59,000 nucleotides of DNA from Roseospira goensis (GTDB taxonomy: Bacteria > Pseudomonadota > Alphaproteobacteria > Rhodospirillales > Rhodospirillaceae). The stretch lies in assembly GCF_014197795.1 (NCBI RefSeq), contig NZ_JACIGI010000023.1:1-59000 (forward strand), read 5' to 3'. Positions within the stretch are counted from its first letter, which is position 1. Every line of letters begins with the position of its first letter. Of this stretch, positions 1-9,527 are shown in pieces. The notes below the pieces were generated by a model. The model did not search any database. It saw only the letters and a program-made list of their open reading frames with translations, and was not told the origin of the DNA. A program made the translations under genes and the position numbers.

Positions 1-109
1 CGGGGCCTCCCTGGCAGTCTGTGTCGTGTCGCAACTACCAGTGTGTCAGACCGTCCCGTTGTCCGCCCCTCCCCGATTTTCCGTCATGAACCAAAGAAGT
101 GGGGCGTGT

Positions 110-312
110 CTTGCTCCCACGCGGGAGCGTGGGAGCAAGAAAGAAGTGGGGCGTGTCTTGCTCCCACGCGGGAGCGTGGGAGCAAGAAAGAAGTGGGGCG
201 TGTCTTGCTCCCACGCGGGAGCGTGGGAGCAAGAAGGAAAAGACTCTCGCGCCCACGCTCCCGCGTGGGCGCCCGGAGCGGAGGGACCCGGTCCCACGCT
301 CCCGCGTGGACC
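110..312. repeat. Palindromic repeat array A (five palindromes)
   Basis: Three identical palindromes at 110-139, 157-186 and 204-233 (47-bp period) have 13-nt arms CTTGCTCCCACGC and GCGTGGGAGCAAG around GGGA. Two diverged members follow at 249-272 (GCGCCC type) and 290-312 (GGTCCC type). The array lies just past the stop codon of the minus-strand aldehyde dehydrogenase, so it would fold at the 3' end of that transcript. It belongs to the same family as the arrays near 7.8, 23.8, 33.1, 39.3 and 58.8 kb. No gene was recognised between base 1 and this array. Confidence 0.95.
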
Positions 313-337
313 CCAGACCCAAGACCGGGGACCCGGG

Positions 338-1858
338 TCAGAAGAACCCGAGCTTCTTCGGCGAGTAGCTCACCAGCAGGTTCTTGGTCTGCTGGTAGTG
401 GCCGAGCATCATGGCGTGGGTCTCGCGCCCCACCCCCGACTGCTTGTAGCCGCCGAACGCCGCATGGGCCGGATAGGCGTGGTAGCAGTTGGTCCACACC
501 CGCCCGGCCTGGATGGCGCGGCCCATGCGGTAGCAGGTGTTGGCGTCGCGCGACCACACCCCGGCGCCGAGGCCGTACAGGGTTTCGTTGGCGATCGTGA
601 TCGCCTCGTCGGTGTCCCTGAAGGTTGTGACGGCGACCACGGGGCCGAAGATCTCCTCCTGGAACACCCGCATCTTGTTGTGGCCGCGGAACACCGTCGG
701 CTGGATGTAGTACCCGGTCGACAGCGGTCCGGGCAGCTCGGTGTTGCGACCGCCGCCGGCCAGCACCTCGGCCCCTTCCTGGCGGCCGATATCCAGATAG
801 CTGAGGATCTTCTCCATCTGCTCGGTCGACGCCTGGGCACCGATCATGGTGGCCGGATCCAGGGGGTCGCCGGCGGTGATGGCCGCCACGCGGGCCAGGG
901 CGCGCTCCATGAACCGGTCGTAGATGGCCTCGTGGATCAGGGCGCGCGACGGGCAGGTGCAGACCTCGCCCTGATTCAGCGCGAACATGACGAAGCCCTC
1001 GACGGCCTTGTCGAAGAAGTCGTCATCGGCGGCACAGACATCCTCGAAGAAGATGTTGGGCGACTTGCCGCCCAGTTCCAGCGTCACCGGGATCAGGTTC
1101 TCGCTGGCGTACTGCATGATCAGGCGGCCGGTCGTGGTCTCGCCCGTGAACGCGATCTTGGCGATGCGGTTGGAACTGGCCAGCGGCTTGCCGGCCTCCA
1201 GCCCGAAGCCGCTGACCACGTTGAGCACGCCGGGCGGCAGCAGATCGCCGATGATCTCCATCAGCACCATGATCGAGGCCGGGGTCTGCTCGGCCGGCTT
1301 CAGCACCACGCAGTTGCCGGCCGCCAGCGCCGGCGCCAGCTTCCACGTCGCCATCAGGAGCGGGAAGTTCCACGGGATGATCTGGCCGACGACGCCCAGC
1401 GGCTCGTGGAAGTGATAGGCCACGGTGTCGGCGTCGATCTCGGAAATGCCGCCCTCCTGGGCGCGGATGGCCCCGGCGAAGTAGCGGAAATGGTCGACGG
1501 CCAGTGGCAGGTCGGCGGCCATCGATTCGCGGATCGGCTTGCCGTTGTCCCAGGTCTCGGCGGTCGCGAGGCGCTCCAGGTTCTCCTCGATGCGGTCGGC
1601 GATGCGGTTCAGGATCAGGGCGCGCTCGGCCACGCTGGTGCGGCCCCAGGCGTCCTTAGCGGCGTGGGCGGCGTCCAGCGCCAGGTCGACGTCGGCGGCG
1701 TCGGAGCGGGCCACCTCGCACAGCACCTGGCCGGTGACCGGCGTCGGGTTGTCGAAGTAGCGGCCGTTCACCGGCGGGGTCGGCTTGCCGCCGATGAAGT
1801 TGTCGTAGCGGGTCGCGAACGGGGGCTTCACGTCGCGGAAGAACTCGACCTTGTTCAT
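338..1858 (-). CDS. NAD-dependent aldehyde dehydrogenase, ExaC/AldB-like
   Basis: A full-length ALDH-superfamily enzyme of 506 aa, expected to oxidise an aldehyde to the acid with NAD+ in the cytosol. Visible motifs are the cofactor-domain segment IIPWNFPLL (160-168), the general base Glu261 in ELGGKSPN and the catalytic Cys300 in [11 protein letters not shown]. Length and the YKQSGVGRE segment near the C-terminus fit the ExaC/AcoD/AldB acetaldehyde dehydrogenase branch. The ATG is preceded by a good GGGAGGAG ribosome site, and the longer upstream reading frame is not needed. It is the last gene of the minus-strand cluster that begins with the PaaA-like gene and may consume an aldehyde made by that pathway (inference). 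The true substrate cannot be read from sequence. Confidence 0.93.
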   Translation of the reverse strand: MNKVEFFRDVKPPFATRYDNFIGGKPTPPVNGRYFDNPTPVTGQVLCEVARSDAADVDLALDAAHAAKDAWGRTSVAERALILNRIADRIEENLERLATAETWDNGKPIRESMAADLPLAVDHFRYFAGAIRAQEGGISEIDADTVAYHFHEPLGVVGQIIPWNFPLLMATWKLAPALAAGNCVVLKPAEQTPASIMVLMEIIGDLLPPGVLNVVSGFGLEAGKPLASSNRIAKIAFTGETTTGRLIMQYASENLIPVTLELGGKSPNIFFEDVCAADDDFFDKAVEGFVMFALNQGEVCTCPSRALIHEAIYDRFMERALARVAAITAGDPLDPATMIGAQASTEQMEKILSYLDIGRQEGAEVLAGGGRNTELPGPLSTGYYIQPTVFRGHNKMRVFQEEIFGPVVAVTTFRDTDEAITIANETLYGLGAGVWSRDANTCYRMGRAIQAGRVWTNCYHAYPAHAAFGGYKQSGVGRETHAMMLGHYQQTKNLLVSYSPKKLGFF

Positions 1859-2148
1859 GCTGTGCTCCTCCCTGGGGGGTGGTCCGGCTTGTGTGCGCCG
1901 GTATCGGATTTGAGGGCGCAGCCGCGCCGTACCGGGCCGGCCCCATGGCCGACGACCGGCGTGCCGCCGGGGCACCCGGAATCGTCCCCTCACGTCGTTA
2001 CGATGTCGGGATTGGCGAGACCCTTCAACCCCTGCTTTTGCAGGGGTGCGCGGTCCCTGATATCTGGCGGGTCGCGAGCGGGCGCCCCCGGCATCGCCCG
2101 GTCGTGCGGCCGCGACTCGGGCGACTCGGTGCGCGCCGACGCGGGCGC

Positions 2149-2212
2149 TACAGCCGATTGCGACAAACCCGACTCGCCGCGCGATGTCGGTTTGTCGCGA
2201 TAATCGGCTGTA
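2149..2212. repeat. Long imperfect inverted repeat, hairpin 1
   Basis: Outer arms TACAGCCGATT (2149-2159) and AATCGGCTGTA (2202-2212) are perfect complements. Inner arms GCGACAAACC-C-GAC and GTC-GGTTTGTCGC extend the stem. It lies in the 427-bp gap upstream of the aldehyde dehydrogenase and next to a second hairpin with nearly the same outer arms. No other gene is seen in this gap. Confidence 0.8.
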
Positions 2213-2224
2213 AAATCCATAATG

Positions 2225-2288
2225 TAGAGCCGATTCACGTTCGAAATCGGACCGCATCTGCGGGTCCGATTTCGAACAATCGGCTCTA
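2225..2288 (-). terminator. Hairpin 2, overlapping the stop codon of the 159-aa gene
   Basis: Perfect arms TAGAGCCGATT (2225-2235) and AATCGGCTCTA (2278-2288) enclose a second perfect 15-bp stem (2239-2253 with 2263-2277). On the minus strand the TAG stop of the upstream gene forms the first three bases of the structure. A strong stem directly after a gene suggests transcript termination or 3'-end protection, although no U-run follows. The same TAGAGCCGAT string begins at the livF stop. Confidence 0.6.
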
Positions 2289-2765
2289 GTCGCCCTGCTC
2301 TTTCTTCTTCTCGAACTTCAGCAGCGTCCCCGACATGGTCAGGTCGAAGGCCAGGATGCCCTCGGCCGCCTGGTTCTGCCGGTTCACCTTGAGCAGCGGG
2401 TTGTTCTTGTCGGCGAACTCGTCGAACACCTGAAGGTCGATGTCGATCTTGCCGTAGCCGCCGACCACCAGGCCCGAGATCTTGATCTCCGCCTCCAGGC
2501 CATGCATGCGCGGGATGCGGGCCTGCCGCTTGGCGTTGTGCCGGATCGTGAAGTAGTCGGTGGCGACGCTGCCGATGAACAGGGCGCCCGAGCCGGCGTC
2601 GATCGGCACACCGATGCCATAGAGATAGGTGTCCTTACCCATCTTGAACTGAAGATACGTGCTGGAGAGCACCGAGACCCCGATGGGCGTATAGGGGATC
2701 TTGAGCCCGAGAGAGGTGGAGACGAGCCGCAGTTGGATCGGGGATTCCGTCTGGTCATCGGCCAT
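2286..2765 (-). CDS. Hypothetical protein (159 aa) downstream of livF
   Basis: No family was recognised. The protein starts [12 protein letters not shown] and has no signal peptide or hydrophobic membrane segment. It alternates short beta-prone stretches with glycines ([29 protein letters not shown]) and ends in a lysine/glutamate-rich tail. The ATG is preceded by GGGAGGG. A longer upstream reading frame (from about 2897) would overlap the intergenic region and is less likely. It sits 140 bp after livF and before the aldehyde dehydrogenase on the same strand, so it is probably transcribed with the transporter. Its role in that cluster is unknown. Confidence 0.75.
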   Translation of the reverse strand: MADDQTESPIQLRLVSTSLGLKIPYTPIGVSVLSSTYLQFKMGKDTYLYGIGVPIDAGSGALFIGSVATDYFTIRHNAKRQARIPRMHGLEAEIKISGLVVGGYGKIDIDLQVFDEFADKNNPLLKVNRQNQAAEGILAFDLTMSGTLLKFEKKKEQGD

Positions 2766-2905
2766 GCCTCGCCCTCCCTCGCCCGTCGCCCGGTTGATCC
2801 GCATCCGTATCGTCAGGCTAGCAGAAGGCCACAACCGGGCGAACGGAGAACTGGGGCGGGCGCTGTTCTCGCGAGGGGCGCCGATGCCGTGTGGCACGAT
2901 CGGCT

Positions 2906-3607
2906 CTACAGGCCGAGATACGCCTCCTTGACGCGCGCGTTCTCCAGCAGCGCGGCGCCCGTGTCGGACAGCACCACCCCGCCGGTCTCCAGCACGTAGC
3001 CGCGATCGGCGATGCCGAGCGCGGCGTAGGCGTTCTGCTCCACCAGGAACAGGGTGGTGCCCTGCTCCTTGAGCAGTTCGACGGTGTTGAAGATCTCGCC
3101 CACCAGCAGCGGCGCCAGCCCCATCGACGGTTCGTCCAGCAGCAGCAGGCGCGGATGCGCCATCAGCGCCCGGCAGATCGCCAGCATCTGCTGCTGCCCG
3201 CCGGACAGGGTGCCGGCGGGCTGCTTGCGCTTCTCCTTCAGCACCGGAAAGCGGGTGTACATGCGCTCCAGGTCGTCGGCCACACGCTTGCCGCGGCGGC
3301 GGAAGGCGCCCAGCTTCAGGTTATCCTCGACCGACAGCGGGCCGAACACCTGGCGCCCTTCCGGCACCTGGCAGATGCCGAGCGCGACGCGGCTCTGCGG
3401 CGCCGCCCGGGTGATATCGCGGCCCTCGAACAGGATGCGGCCGCCGGTGACCGGCTGCACCCCGGAGATGCAGCGCAGCAGGGTGGTCTTGCCGGCCCCG
3501 TTGGCGCCCACCAGCGCGACCAGCTCGCCCTCGGCGATGGTCAGGTCGACGCCCTCAAGCGCCTGGATGCGGCCGTAGTGGCTGGTCAGCCCCTGGATTT
3601 CGAGCAT
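2906..3607 (-). CDS. livF: Branched-chain amino acid-type ABC transporter ATP-binding protein LivF
   Basis: One of two ATPases that drive import through the LivHM channel. The 233-aa protein has Walker A GANGAGKTT (34-42), the ABC signature LSGGQQQ (134-140) and Walker B LLLLDEP (154-160), the normal set and length for LivF. It begins 33 bp after the livG stop, behind a GGGAGGGG ribosome site that is part of an 18-bp tandem duplication. Its TAG stop opens a TAGAGCCGAT motif followed by an imperfect hairpin. Hydrophobic amino acids are the classical LivF substrates, but paralogues also import aromatic acids, amides and other small carboxylates. Confidence 0.97.
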   Translation of the reverse strand: MLEIQGLTSHYGRIQALEGVDLTIAEGELVALVGANGAGKTTLLRCISGVQPVTGGRILFEGRDITRAAPQSRVALGICQVPEGRQVFGPLSVEDNLKLGAFRRRGKRVADDLERMYTRFPVLKEKRKQPAGTLSGGQQQMLAICRALMAHPRLLLLDEPSMGLAPLLVGEIFNTVELLKEQGTTLFLVEQNAYAALGIADRGYVLETGGVVLSDTGAALLENARVKEAYLGL

Positions 3608-3614
3608 CAGGCCA

Positions 3615-3640
3615 CCCCTCCCTTACACATTGCCCCTCCC

Positions 3641-3650
<10 letters not shown>
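3615..3650. repeat. Exact 18-bp tandem duplication across the livG stop and livF ribosome site
   Basis: CCCCTCCCTTACACATTG occurs at 3615-3632 and again at 3633-3650. On the coding strand each copy carries a TAA stop in the livG frame and a GGGAGGGG Shine-Dalgarno sequence, giving two in-frame stops and two ribosome sites between livG and livF. Confidence 0.95.
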
Positions 3651-4395
<745 letters not shown>

Positions 4396-4399
<4 letters not shown>

Positions 4400-5430
4400 G
4401 ACCGCGCCCTCCGGCGCCGCGCCAGCCCGGACAGGGTGGGCACCAGCCCCTTCGGCATGAAGATCATGACCACCATCATGATAAGACCCAGGATCATGTG
4501 TTCGTAGGACGCGAAATCGGCCAGAAGCTGTGGCAGCAGGGTCAGGACCGCGGCGCCGACCAGGGCGCCGAAGGTGGAGGCCATGCCGCCGAACACCACC
4601 ATCGTGACGAACAGGATGGAGTGGAAGAAGCTGGCCTTGTCGGGGGTGACGAACTCGGAGAAGTGCGCCGCCAGGCTGCCCGCGACCGACGCCATCACCG
4701 CCGACAGCACGAACACCATGACCTTGTAGCGGGTGGTGTCGACGCCGGCGACCTCGGCCGCCACGCTGGCCCCGTGCAGGGCGCGCAGGGCGCGGCCCGC
4801 CGGGCTGTCGATCAGGTTCAGGGACAGCCACACCGCCAGCACCAGGACCGCGGCCACGATCCAGTACCACACCGGGCCGCCGTACAGCTCGAAGCCCCAG
4901 ACCTCGATGGCGGGGACATACATGCCGTCGGGACCGCCGGTCAGCCAGGCTTCGCGGCTGATGACGATGTTGATGATGAGACCGACGCCCAGGGTCGCCA
5001 TCGCCAGGTAGTGCCCGGACAGGCGCAGGATGGGGCGCGCGATCACATAGGCCAGCAGCCCGACGCCGAGCGCCCCCAGCGGCAGCGCCAGCGCGCCGTG
5101 GAGGCCGTAGCGCGTGGTCAGGATGGCCGAGGCATAGGCGCCGAGGGCGAAGAAGCCGGCATGCCCGAGGCTGATCTGGCCAGCGTAGCCGATCAGCAGG
5201 TTGAGGCCGACCACCACGATGGCGTTGATGCCGATGTTGACGACCACGTCGTACTGGTAGTTGTTGGTCAGCAGCAGCGGCAGAACCGCGATCACCACCA
5301 GCAGGGTGAGCATGCCGCCGACGCGCTCGGACAGCAGCACCTGGGCCGGCGTCGCCCGGGTGCCCAGGCGGCGGCTGTAGGTCTGCGGCTTGCGGTGCTT
5401 GCTGTATCCGGAGGGTCTGATGTCTGCCAT
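4396..5430 (-). CDS. livM: Branched-chain amino acid-type ABC transporter permease LivM
   Basis: An inner-membrane permease of 344 aa with about nine hydrophobic segments, for example LLIGYAGQISLGHAGFFALGAYASA, which carries the G-x-I-S-L-G-H-A-x-F motif of LivM permeases. It pairs with LivH to form the channel. It begins 12 bp after livH and overlaps the livG start. The N-terminal ~35 residues are basic and polar (MADIRPSGYSKHRKP) before the first membrane helix. Confidence 0.96.
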
Positions 5431-5442
5431 GGTCGCCCCGCC

Positions 5443-6327
5443 TCAGACGCGCTCGGTGCCACGGCGGCCGAACAGGCCGCTCGGCATGAAGAACAGCACG
5501 CCCAGGATGACCACGAAGGCCATGGCGTCCTTGTAGTCCGAGGAGATGTAGCCGGCGCCCAGGCTCTCGATCAGGCCGAGCAGCAGGCCGCCGACGATGG
5601 CGCCCACGCCGTTGCCCAGACCGCCCAGGATGGCGGCGGCAAAGCCCTTCAGGCCCAGCATGATGCCGACCTCGAAGTGGGTCGCGGTGATGGGCGCGAT
5701 CAGGATGCCCGCGACCGCCCCCAGCAGGGCCGACAGGCCGAAGCTGAGCAGCAGCACGAAGCTGACGTTGATGCCCACCAGGCGCGCGGCGAGCCGGTTG
5801 TGGCTGGTCGCCAGGATGGCCTTGCCCAGCAGCGTGTAATTGAAGAACCCGTGCAGCAGCACCACGATCCCCGCGGTCACCCCCAGGATCCACAGGCTCT
5901 GCGGCATGATGGTCGCGCCCAGCAGGCTAAGCGGCTCGTCGCCGGAGAACGACGGCAGCGCGTGCAGGTCCTTGCCCAGCGTCACGCTGGTCAGGCCGCG
6001 CAGGAAGATGCCGGCGCCGATGGTGATGATGATGAGGGTGACCACGTCGGCGTTGCGGGCCGGCTCGATGGCCAGCTTCTCCAGCGCCAGCCCGACCACC
6101 ATGGTCAGCGCCACGGCGCCGGCGATGGCCAGCGGCAGGTCGATCCCCTGGCTCAGGAGCGCCCAGGTGACCATGCCGCCGAGCATGACGAACTCGCCCT
6201 GGGCGAAGTTGATGACGTGGCTGGCGTTGTAGATCAGCGCGAAGCCCAGCGCCACGAGCGCGTAGATGGCGCCGCTGGTGATGCCGGAGAAGAGGAACTG
6301 GAGAAACTCGACGAGCGGGGCGGGCAT
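5443..6327 (-). CDS. livH: Branched-chain amino acid-type ABC transporter permease LivH
   Basis: The second permease (294 aa). It shows the LivH signature SGAIYALVALGFALIYNASH followed by NFAQGEFVMLGG near the N-terminus. The C-terminal half contains the glycine-rich GLKGFAAAILGGLGNGVGA segment seen in these permeases. Multiple hydrophobic helices fill the rest. It is the first of four tightly packed genes (livHMGF) downstream of the binding protein. Confidence 0.96.
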   Translation of the reverse strand: MPAPLVEFLQFLFSGITSGAIYALVALGFALIYNASHVINFAQGEFVMLGGMVTWALLSQGIDLPLAIAGAVALTMVVGLALEKLAIEPARNADVVTLIIITIGAGIFLRGLTSVTLGKDLHALPSFSGDEPLSLLGATIMPQSLWILGVTAGIVVLLHGFFNYTLLGKAILATSHNRLAARLVGINVSFVLLLSFGLSALLGAVAGILIAPITATHFEVGIMLGLKGFAAAILGGLGNGVGAIVGGLLLGLIESLGAGYISSDYKDAMAFVVILGVLFFMPSGLFGRRGTERV

Positions 6328-6424
6328 GGAGGGATCCGTTCGCAGGCAGGTCCGGACGGGCCGCGCGCGCCGGCCCCGGACGGGCGGGAGGGGCGCGCGC
6401 GGCGGGTCGCGATCGGGGCGATCG

Positions 6425-7600
6425 TCAGTTCACGAGCACCCAGTCGCCGTCCCGGATTTCCAGCATACGGAAGGCGGTCAGGTCCAGGCCCAGATGATCG
6501 TCCGCGCTCATGGTGACCTCGCCGGCGGTGCCGATGAAGCCGCGGGTGGCCTCCAGGGCGTCGCGCACGGCGGCCGGATCGGCGCTGCCGGCGGCCTCGA
6601 CCGCCGCCTTGTAGAGCATCAGGCCGTCATAGGCGTGGCCGCCGAAGGTGGAGACGGAGCCTTCGCCGTGCACGGCCTCGTAGGTGCTCTTGTAGCCCAC
6701 CACGATGGGCCGCTGCGGGTCGCCGTCGGGCAGCTTCTCAGCCACCAGCAGGGCGGCGGCGGGCAGGCGCACGCCCTCGGCGGCGTCCCCGGCCAGCTCG
6801 ATGAACTTCTTCGAGGCGACACCGTGCGACTGGTACAGCGGCACCGCCATCCCGATCTGGGCGAAGTTCTTGGTCACGATCGCGGGGCCCTGGCCGAAGC
6901 CCGGGTTGACCACGGCCTCGACGCCCTCGGTGTTCTTGATCTTGGTGAGCTGGGCGACCATGTCGGTGTCGGAGGGCGCATAGGTCTCGTCGGCGACGAT
7001 CTCGATGCCGTAGTCGGGTGCGACCTCCAGGCACTGGCCGCGCATCGACTTGCCGAACCCGCCGGTGCCGGAGATCAGCGCCACCTTGGAGATGCCGCGG
7101 CCCTGCATGTCCTCGAAGATCTTGCCGCAGGCCATGCGGTCGGTGTGCGGGGTCTTGAACACCCAGGGCTTGACCGGGTCGATGATCGACACGCCGCCGG
7201 CGAACGAGATGAACGGCACCTCGGCGCGCTCGACCAGCGGGATCACCGCCATGGTGGTGCCGGTGGTGGAGCCGCCCAGGATGACGTCCACCTCGTCCGA
7301 CTCCAGCAGGCGCTTGGCGAAGGTGCGGGCCTTGTTGGCGTCGGCGCCGGTGTCGTAGTGCACCAGCTCCAGCTCGCGGCCCAGCAGACCGCCGGCCTGG
7401 TTGATGCGCTCGATGTACATCTCCAGCGTCTTCAGCTCCGGGTCTCCCAGGAACGACGCCGGTCCGGTGACCGCCAGGAACGACCCGATGCGGATCGGGT
7501 CCTCCTGCGCCTGGGCCGGGGACGGAGCGGGCGCCGTCAGGCCGAGCGCGACCAGCGCCACCCCGGCCAGCATCAGCCCCTTCGTAAACCGCGTCATCAT
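6425..7600 (-). CDS. livJ: Periplasmic substrate-binding protein, LivJ/LivK family
   Basis: Captures the ligand in the periplasm for LivHMGF. The 391-aa protein has a Sec signal peptide (MMTRFTKGLMLAGVALVALG, cleavage expected after AQA near residue 32). The mature start is DPIRIGSFLAVTGPASFLG, the type-I periplasmic fold start of leucine-type binding proteins. An ATGATG pair gives two equivalent starts, with GGGAGG upstream. The leader contains two CAAGATCACMAA repeats (7629-7653). A palindromic array separates it from the upstream 140-aa gene, so it may have its own promoter or a processed transcript. The ligand is unknown; its location beside a PaaA-like enzyme suggests an aromatic or short acyl acid rather than leucine (inference). 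Confidence 0.93.
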   Translation of the reverse strand: MMTRFTKGLMLAGVALVALGLTAPAPSPAQAQEDPIRIGSFLAVTGPASFLGDPELKTLEMYIERINQAGGLLGRELELVHYDTGADANKARTFAKRLLESDEVDVILGGSTTGTTMAVIPLVERAEVPFISFAGGVSIIDPVKPWVFKTPHTDRMACGKIFEDMQGRGISKVALISGTGGFGKSMRGQCLEVAPDYGIEIVADETYAPSDTDMVAQLTKIKNTEGVEAVVNPGFGQGPAIVTKNFAQIGMAVPLYQSHGVASKKFIELAGDAAEGVRLPAAALLVAEKLPDGDPQRPIVVGYKSTYEAVHGEGSVSTFGGHAYDGLMLYKAAVEAAGSADPAAVRDALEATRGFIGTAGEVTMSADDHLGLDLTAFRMLEIRDGDWVLVN

Positions 7601-7628
7601 CGACTGACCTCCCGTGTCGTTGTCTTGC

Positions 7629-7653
7629 TTTGTGATCTTGGTTGGTGATCTTG
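7629..7653 (-). promoter_or_regulatory. CA-rich repeats in the livJ leader
   Basis: On the mRNA strand CAAGATCACCAA (7642-7653) is followed one base later by CAAGATCACAAA (7629-7640), 29-53 nt before the start codon and in an unusually CA-rich stretch for this GC-rich genome. The dppA-like leader at 35255-35281 has two copies of the related CAAGACCACCAA. Such C/A-rich leader sites in transporter mRNAs are typical targets of GcvB/AbcR-type small RNAs (inference). Confidence 0.45.
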
Positions 7654-7726
7654 ATTTGGTTTGGGTGCCTGGCGGCGGGCACGCCGCCGGCGCCGGCCAC
7701 CGGTGTCGGAACCGTACCCGAAGGCA

Positions 7727-7740
7727 GTTTCAATTGAAAC
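7727..7740. promoter_or_regulatory. Perfect 14-bp palindrome upstream of livJ
   Basis: GTTTCAATTGAAAC is fully self-complementary and AT-rich against the local background. It lies 127 bp upstream of livJ, between its leader and array B. It could be an operator for a dimeric regulator; no convincing -35/-10 pair was found beside it. Confidence 0.4.
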
Positions 7741-7838
7741 CATTTCGGCACGGGGCCGGAGCGGGGCCGCCGGCTCAAGACCATAGCCGCTCGGCGGGTA
7801 TGCCGGAAGGCCCGGACGGAGCCGCGTGACAGGGTTTC

Positions 7839-8070
7839 GGTCGCACGCCGGAGCGTGGGACCGAGACAGCATAGGGAGTCTCGCGCCCACGCTCCCGCGT
7901 GGGCGCCTCGGCGTCGTGCTGTCCCACGCCGGAGCGTGGCACCGAGGAAGCATAGGGGGTCTCGCGCCCACGCTCCTGCGTGGGCGCAGGGCGGCAGGCG
8001 CCGGTCCCACGCCGGAGCGTGGCACCGAGAGAAGACAGGGAGTCTCGCGCCCACGCGCCCGCAGGGGCGC
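7839..8070. repeat. Palindromic repeat array B (six palindromes, two types alternating)
   Basis: GGTCCC-type members start near 7839, 7920 and 8003. GCGCCC-type members start at 7883, 7964 and 8047. The two types alternate, so the combined unit is about 81-83 bp. Several GGTCCC members are imperfect (for example GGTCGC or GGCACC arms). The array begins six bases after the stop of the 140-aa gene and separates it from livJ on the same strand. Confidence 0.92.
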
Positions 8071-8076
8071 GCCCCC

Positions 8077-8499
8077 TCAACCCTGGCGCAACACCTGCTC
8101 CAGGCGTTCGCGGGCGGCGCCGAAGGCTTCCACGCTGTCCTCGTAGGCATCGCGGGCGATCGCGTAGCTCTCCACCGCGTCGGTCTGCACGCCGTCCGAG
8201 AAGATGCGCACGTGCCAGCGTTCGCAGGTTTCCAGATTGCGGTCGGCGATCAGCCGGCGCGCCATGTACTCGCGCGCCGCCGCCTGCGCGGCCGCGCCCA
8301 GAGCGTCGTAGGCCGGCACGGCGCCACCGCCGGCGGACGCGAAGTCGCCGCGCAGCAGGTCCCACATCTCGGCCCAGTCCTCGCGCAGTTCGCCGTCCTC
8401 CAGGTGACGGTAGCCGAACTTCGCGAGCACGCTGCGGCCGCTGGCGAACAGGGTGTTGGGCAGTTCCGGCACCGCGTTGGTGCCGCTTTCGGGTGTCAT
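8077..8499 (-). CDS. Hypothetical protein (140 aa), putative partner of the PaaA-like protein
   Basis: No family was recognised. The sequence is soluble and mostly helical, with many Ala, Glu and Arg residues and segments such as FGYRHLEDGELREDWAEMW and ESYAIARDAYEDSVEAFGAA. There is one cysteine and no signal peptide or membrane segment. It is too long and unlike PaaB (about 95 aa) and lacks ExxH diiron motifs, so it is not a PaaC-like paralogue. It follows the diiron gene by 92 bp on the same strand and ends against array B. A structural or accessory subunit of the oxygenase is plausible but unproven. Confidence 0.8.
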   Translation of the reverse strand: MTPESGTNAVPELPNTLFASGRSVLAKFGYRHLEDGELREDWAEMWDLLRGDFASAGGGAVPAYDALGAAAQAAAREYMARRLIADRNLETCERWHVRIFSDGVQTDAVESYAIARDAYEDSVEAFGAARERLEQVLRQG

Positions 8500-8591
8500 G
8501 GACCGGGTCTCCGATACTGTTCCGGTCGGCCGCGACCGGGATCCGTCCGGGTCACGGCCGATCCCCCTCTGGACTCGCGTCAGGAGACGCC

Positions 8592-9404
8592 TCAGGAAAC
8601 GTGGGCGACGGTCTCGCCGGCCTCGTAGCCCATGCGCATGTCGTAGTCGGGCTCGACGTTGCGCGGCATCTCCAGGCCGCAGTCCTTGAGGCGGTCCTCC
8701 AGCAGCTCCAGGTATTCGGCCTGAAGCTCTTCCGGGGTGCGGGTCTTGATGCCGTAGTCCAGGTACTTCTGGAACATGGCGGAGGCTTTCGCGCCCTTGC
8801 TCGGGCGGCCGTAGAAGCCCAGGCCGATGCGCATGAACTTCTCGACCTTGGACTGGCAGATCTCGCGCGCCTTCTCGCCACCGAACTCGATGTTGCGCTT
8901 GGTCGCCCAGACGCCGAACGCGAGGTGGCCGTGCTCCTCCTTGTGAATGCGCACGTTGACCCGCGCCCAGGGCAGGTAGGAGCACTCGCGGTACTGGCCC
9001 AGGAAGGCGACGGCGGCCGGGGTAACCACGGTGGAGAACAGGCCGACGTCGTACCAGTCCTCGAACCAGGTGGACCAGTTCTCCTTGCGGAAGCCGTTGA
9101 TGACGTTGACCTTGGCCGGATCGGGATTGTCCGGGTTCTGGACCAGTTCCTGCACCCGCGCGTCCACGTCCACCCCCAGGTCCTGCATCAGGTTCCAGAC
9201 GTAGTAGCCGTGGCCCATCTCCTCCATGACCTTCTTGGACAGGCGGTAGGCCTCCTCGGGGCGGGGCGCGAACCGCATGTTCTCCATCACCCGCTGACCG
9301 CCGGCGTACTCGGAATCGGCCTGGAACGACATCAGGTTCAGCAGCAGGGTCTTGTAGTCCTCCGGCAGGGTGTCGCCCTTGTCGTAGGTCTTCCACGTCG
9401 GCAT
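8592..9404 (-). CDS. PaaA-like (phenylacetyl-CoA epoxidase family) diiron protein
   Basis: A 270-aa member of the PaaA/PaaC ferritin-like family. Likely iron ligands are Glu32 (in QADSEYAGG), Glu62 and His65 (EEMGHGYYVWNLMQDLG) and Glu157 and His160 (KEEHGHLAFGV), that is, two ExxH motifs plus one Glu. In the family such sites activate O2 to epoxidise or hydroxylate a CoA thioester or related substrate. It is about 40 aa shorter than E. coli PaaA, and no paaB, C, D or E gene is nearby, so it is probably not the classical phenylacetyl-CoA epoxidase. The ATG follows GGGAGGA. It is the first gene of a minus-strand cluster with a Liv transporter and aldehyde dehydrogenase, divergent from a PaaX-type regulator. 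Substrate unknown. Confidence 0.88.
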   Translation of the reverse strand: MPTWKTYDKGDTLPEDYKTLLLNLMSFQADSEYAGGQRVMENMRFAPRPEEAYRLSKKVMEEMGHGYYVWNLMQDLGVDVDARVQELVQNPDNPDPAKVNVINGFRKENWSTWFEDWYDVGLFSTVVTPAAVAFLGQYRECSYLPWARVNVRIHKEEHGHLAFGVWATKRNIEFGGEKAREICQSKVEKFMRIGLGFYGRPSKGAKASAMFQKYLDYGIKTRTPEELQAEYLELLEDRLKDCGLEMPRNVEPDYDMRMGYEAGETVAHVS

Positions 9405-9527
9405 CGCGCCGTCCTCCCTCGAGTCGTGTGGATCGGGTCGTGTGCGCCGGGGTTGCCGCTCCGGCGGGCGCGGTCTCGCGGCCGGGCGACCCCGCCCAAA
9501 GTGACACACAATTGCTTTTCAGAACCG

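Noticed and set aside
26-2203. Long open frame on the plus strand opposite the aldehyde dehydrogenase
   Set aside because: It is the antisense of a clear ALDH gene, reads through array A, and has a composition (Gly, Arg, His, Gln) typical of antisense frames in GC-rich DNA.
7727-7740. PaaX-type operator for the GTTTCAATTGAAAC palindrome
   Set aside because: It does not resemble the two matching boxes in the divergent paaX region, so it is listed only as an unassigned palindrome.
8592-9404. Assignment as true phenylacetyl-CoA epoxidase PaaA
   Set aside because: The protein is shorter than PaaA and no paaB, C, D, E or other phenylacetate pathway gene is near; only family-level similarity is claimed.
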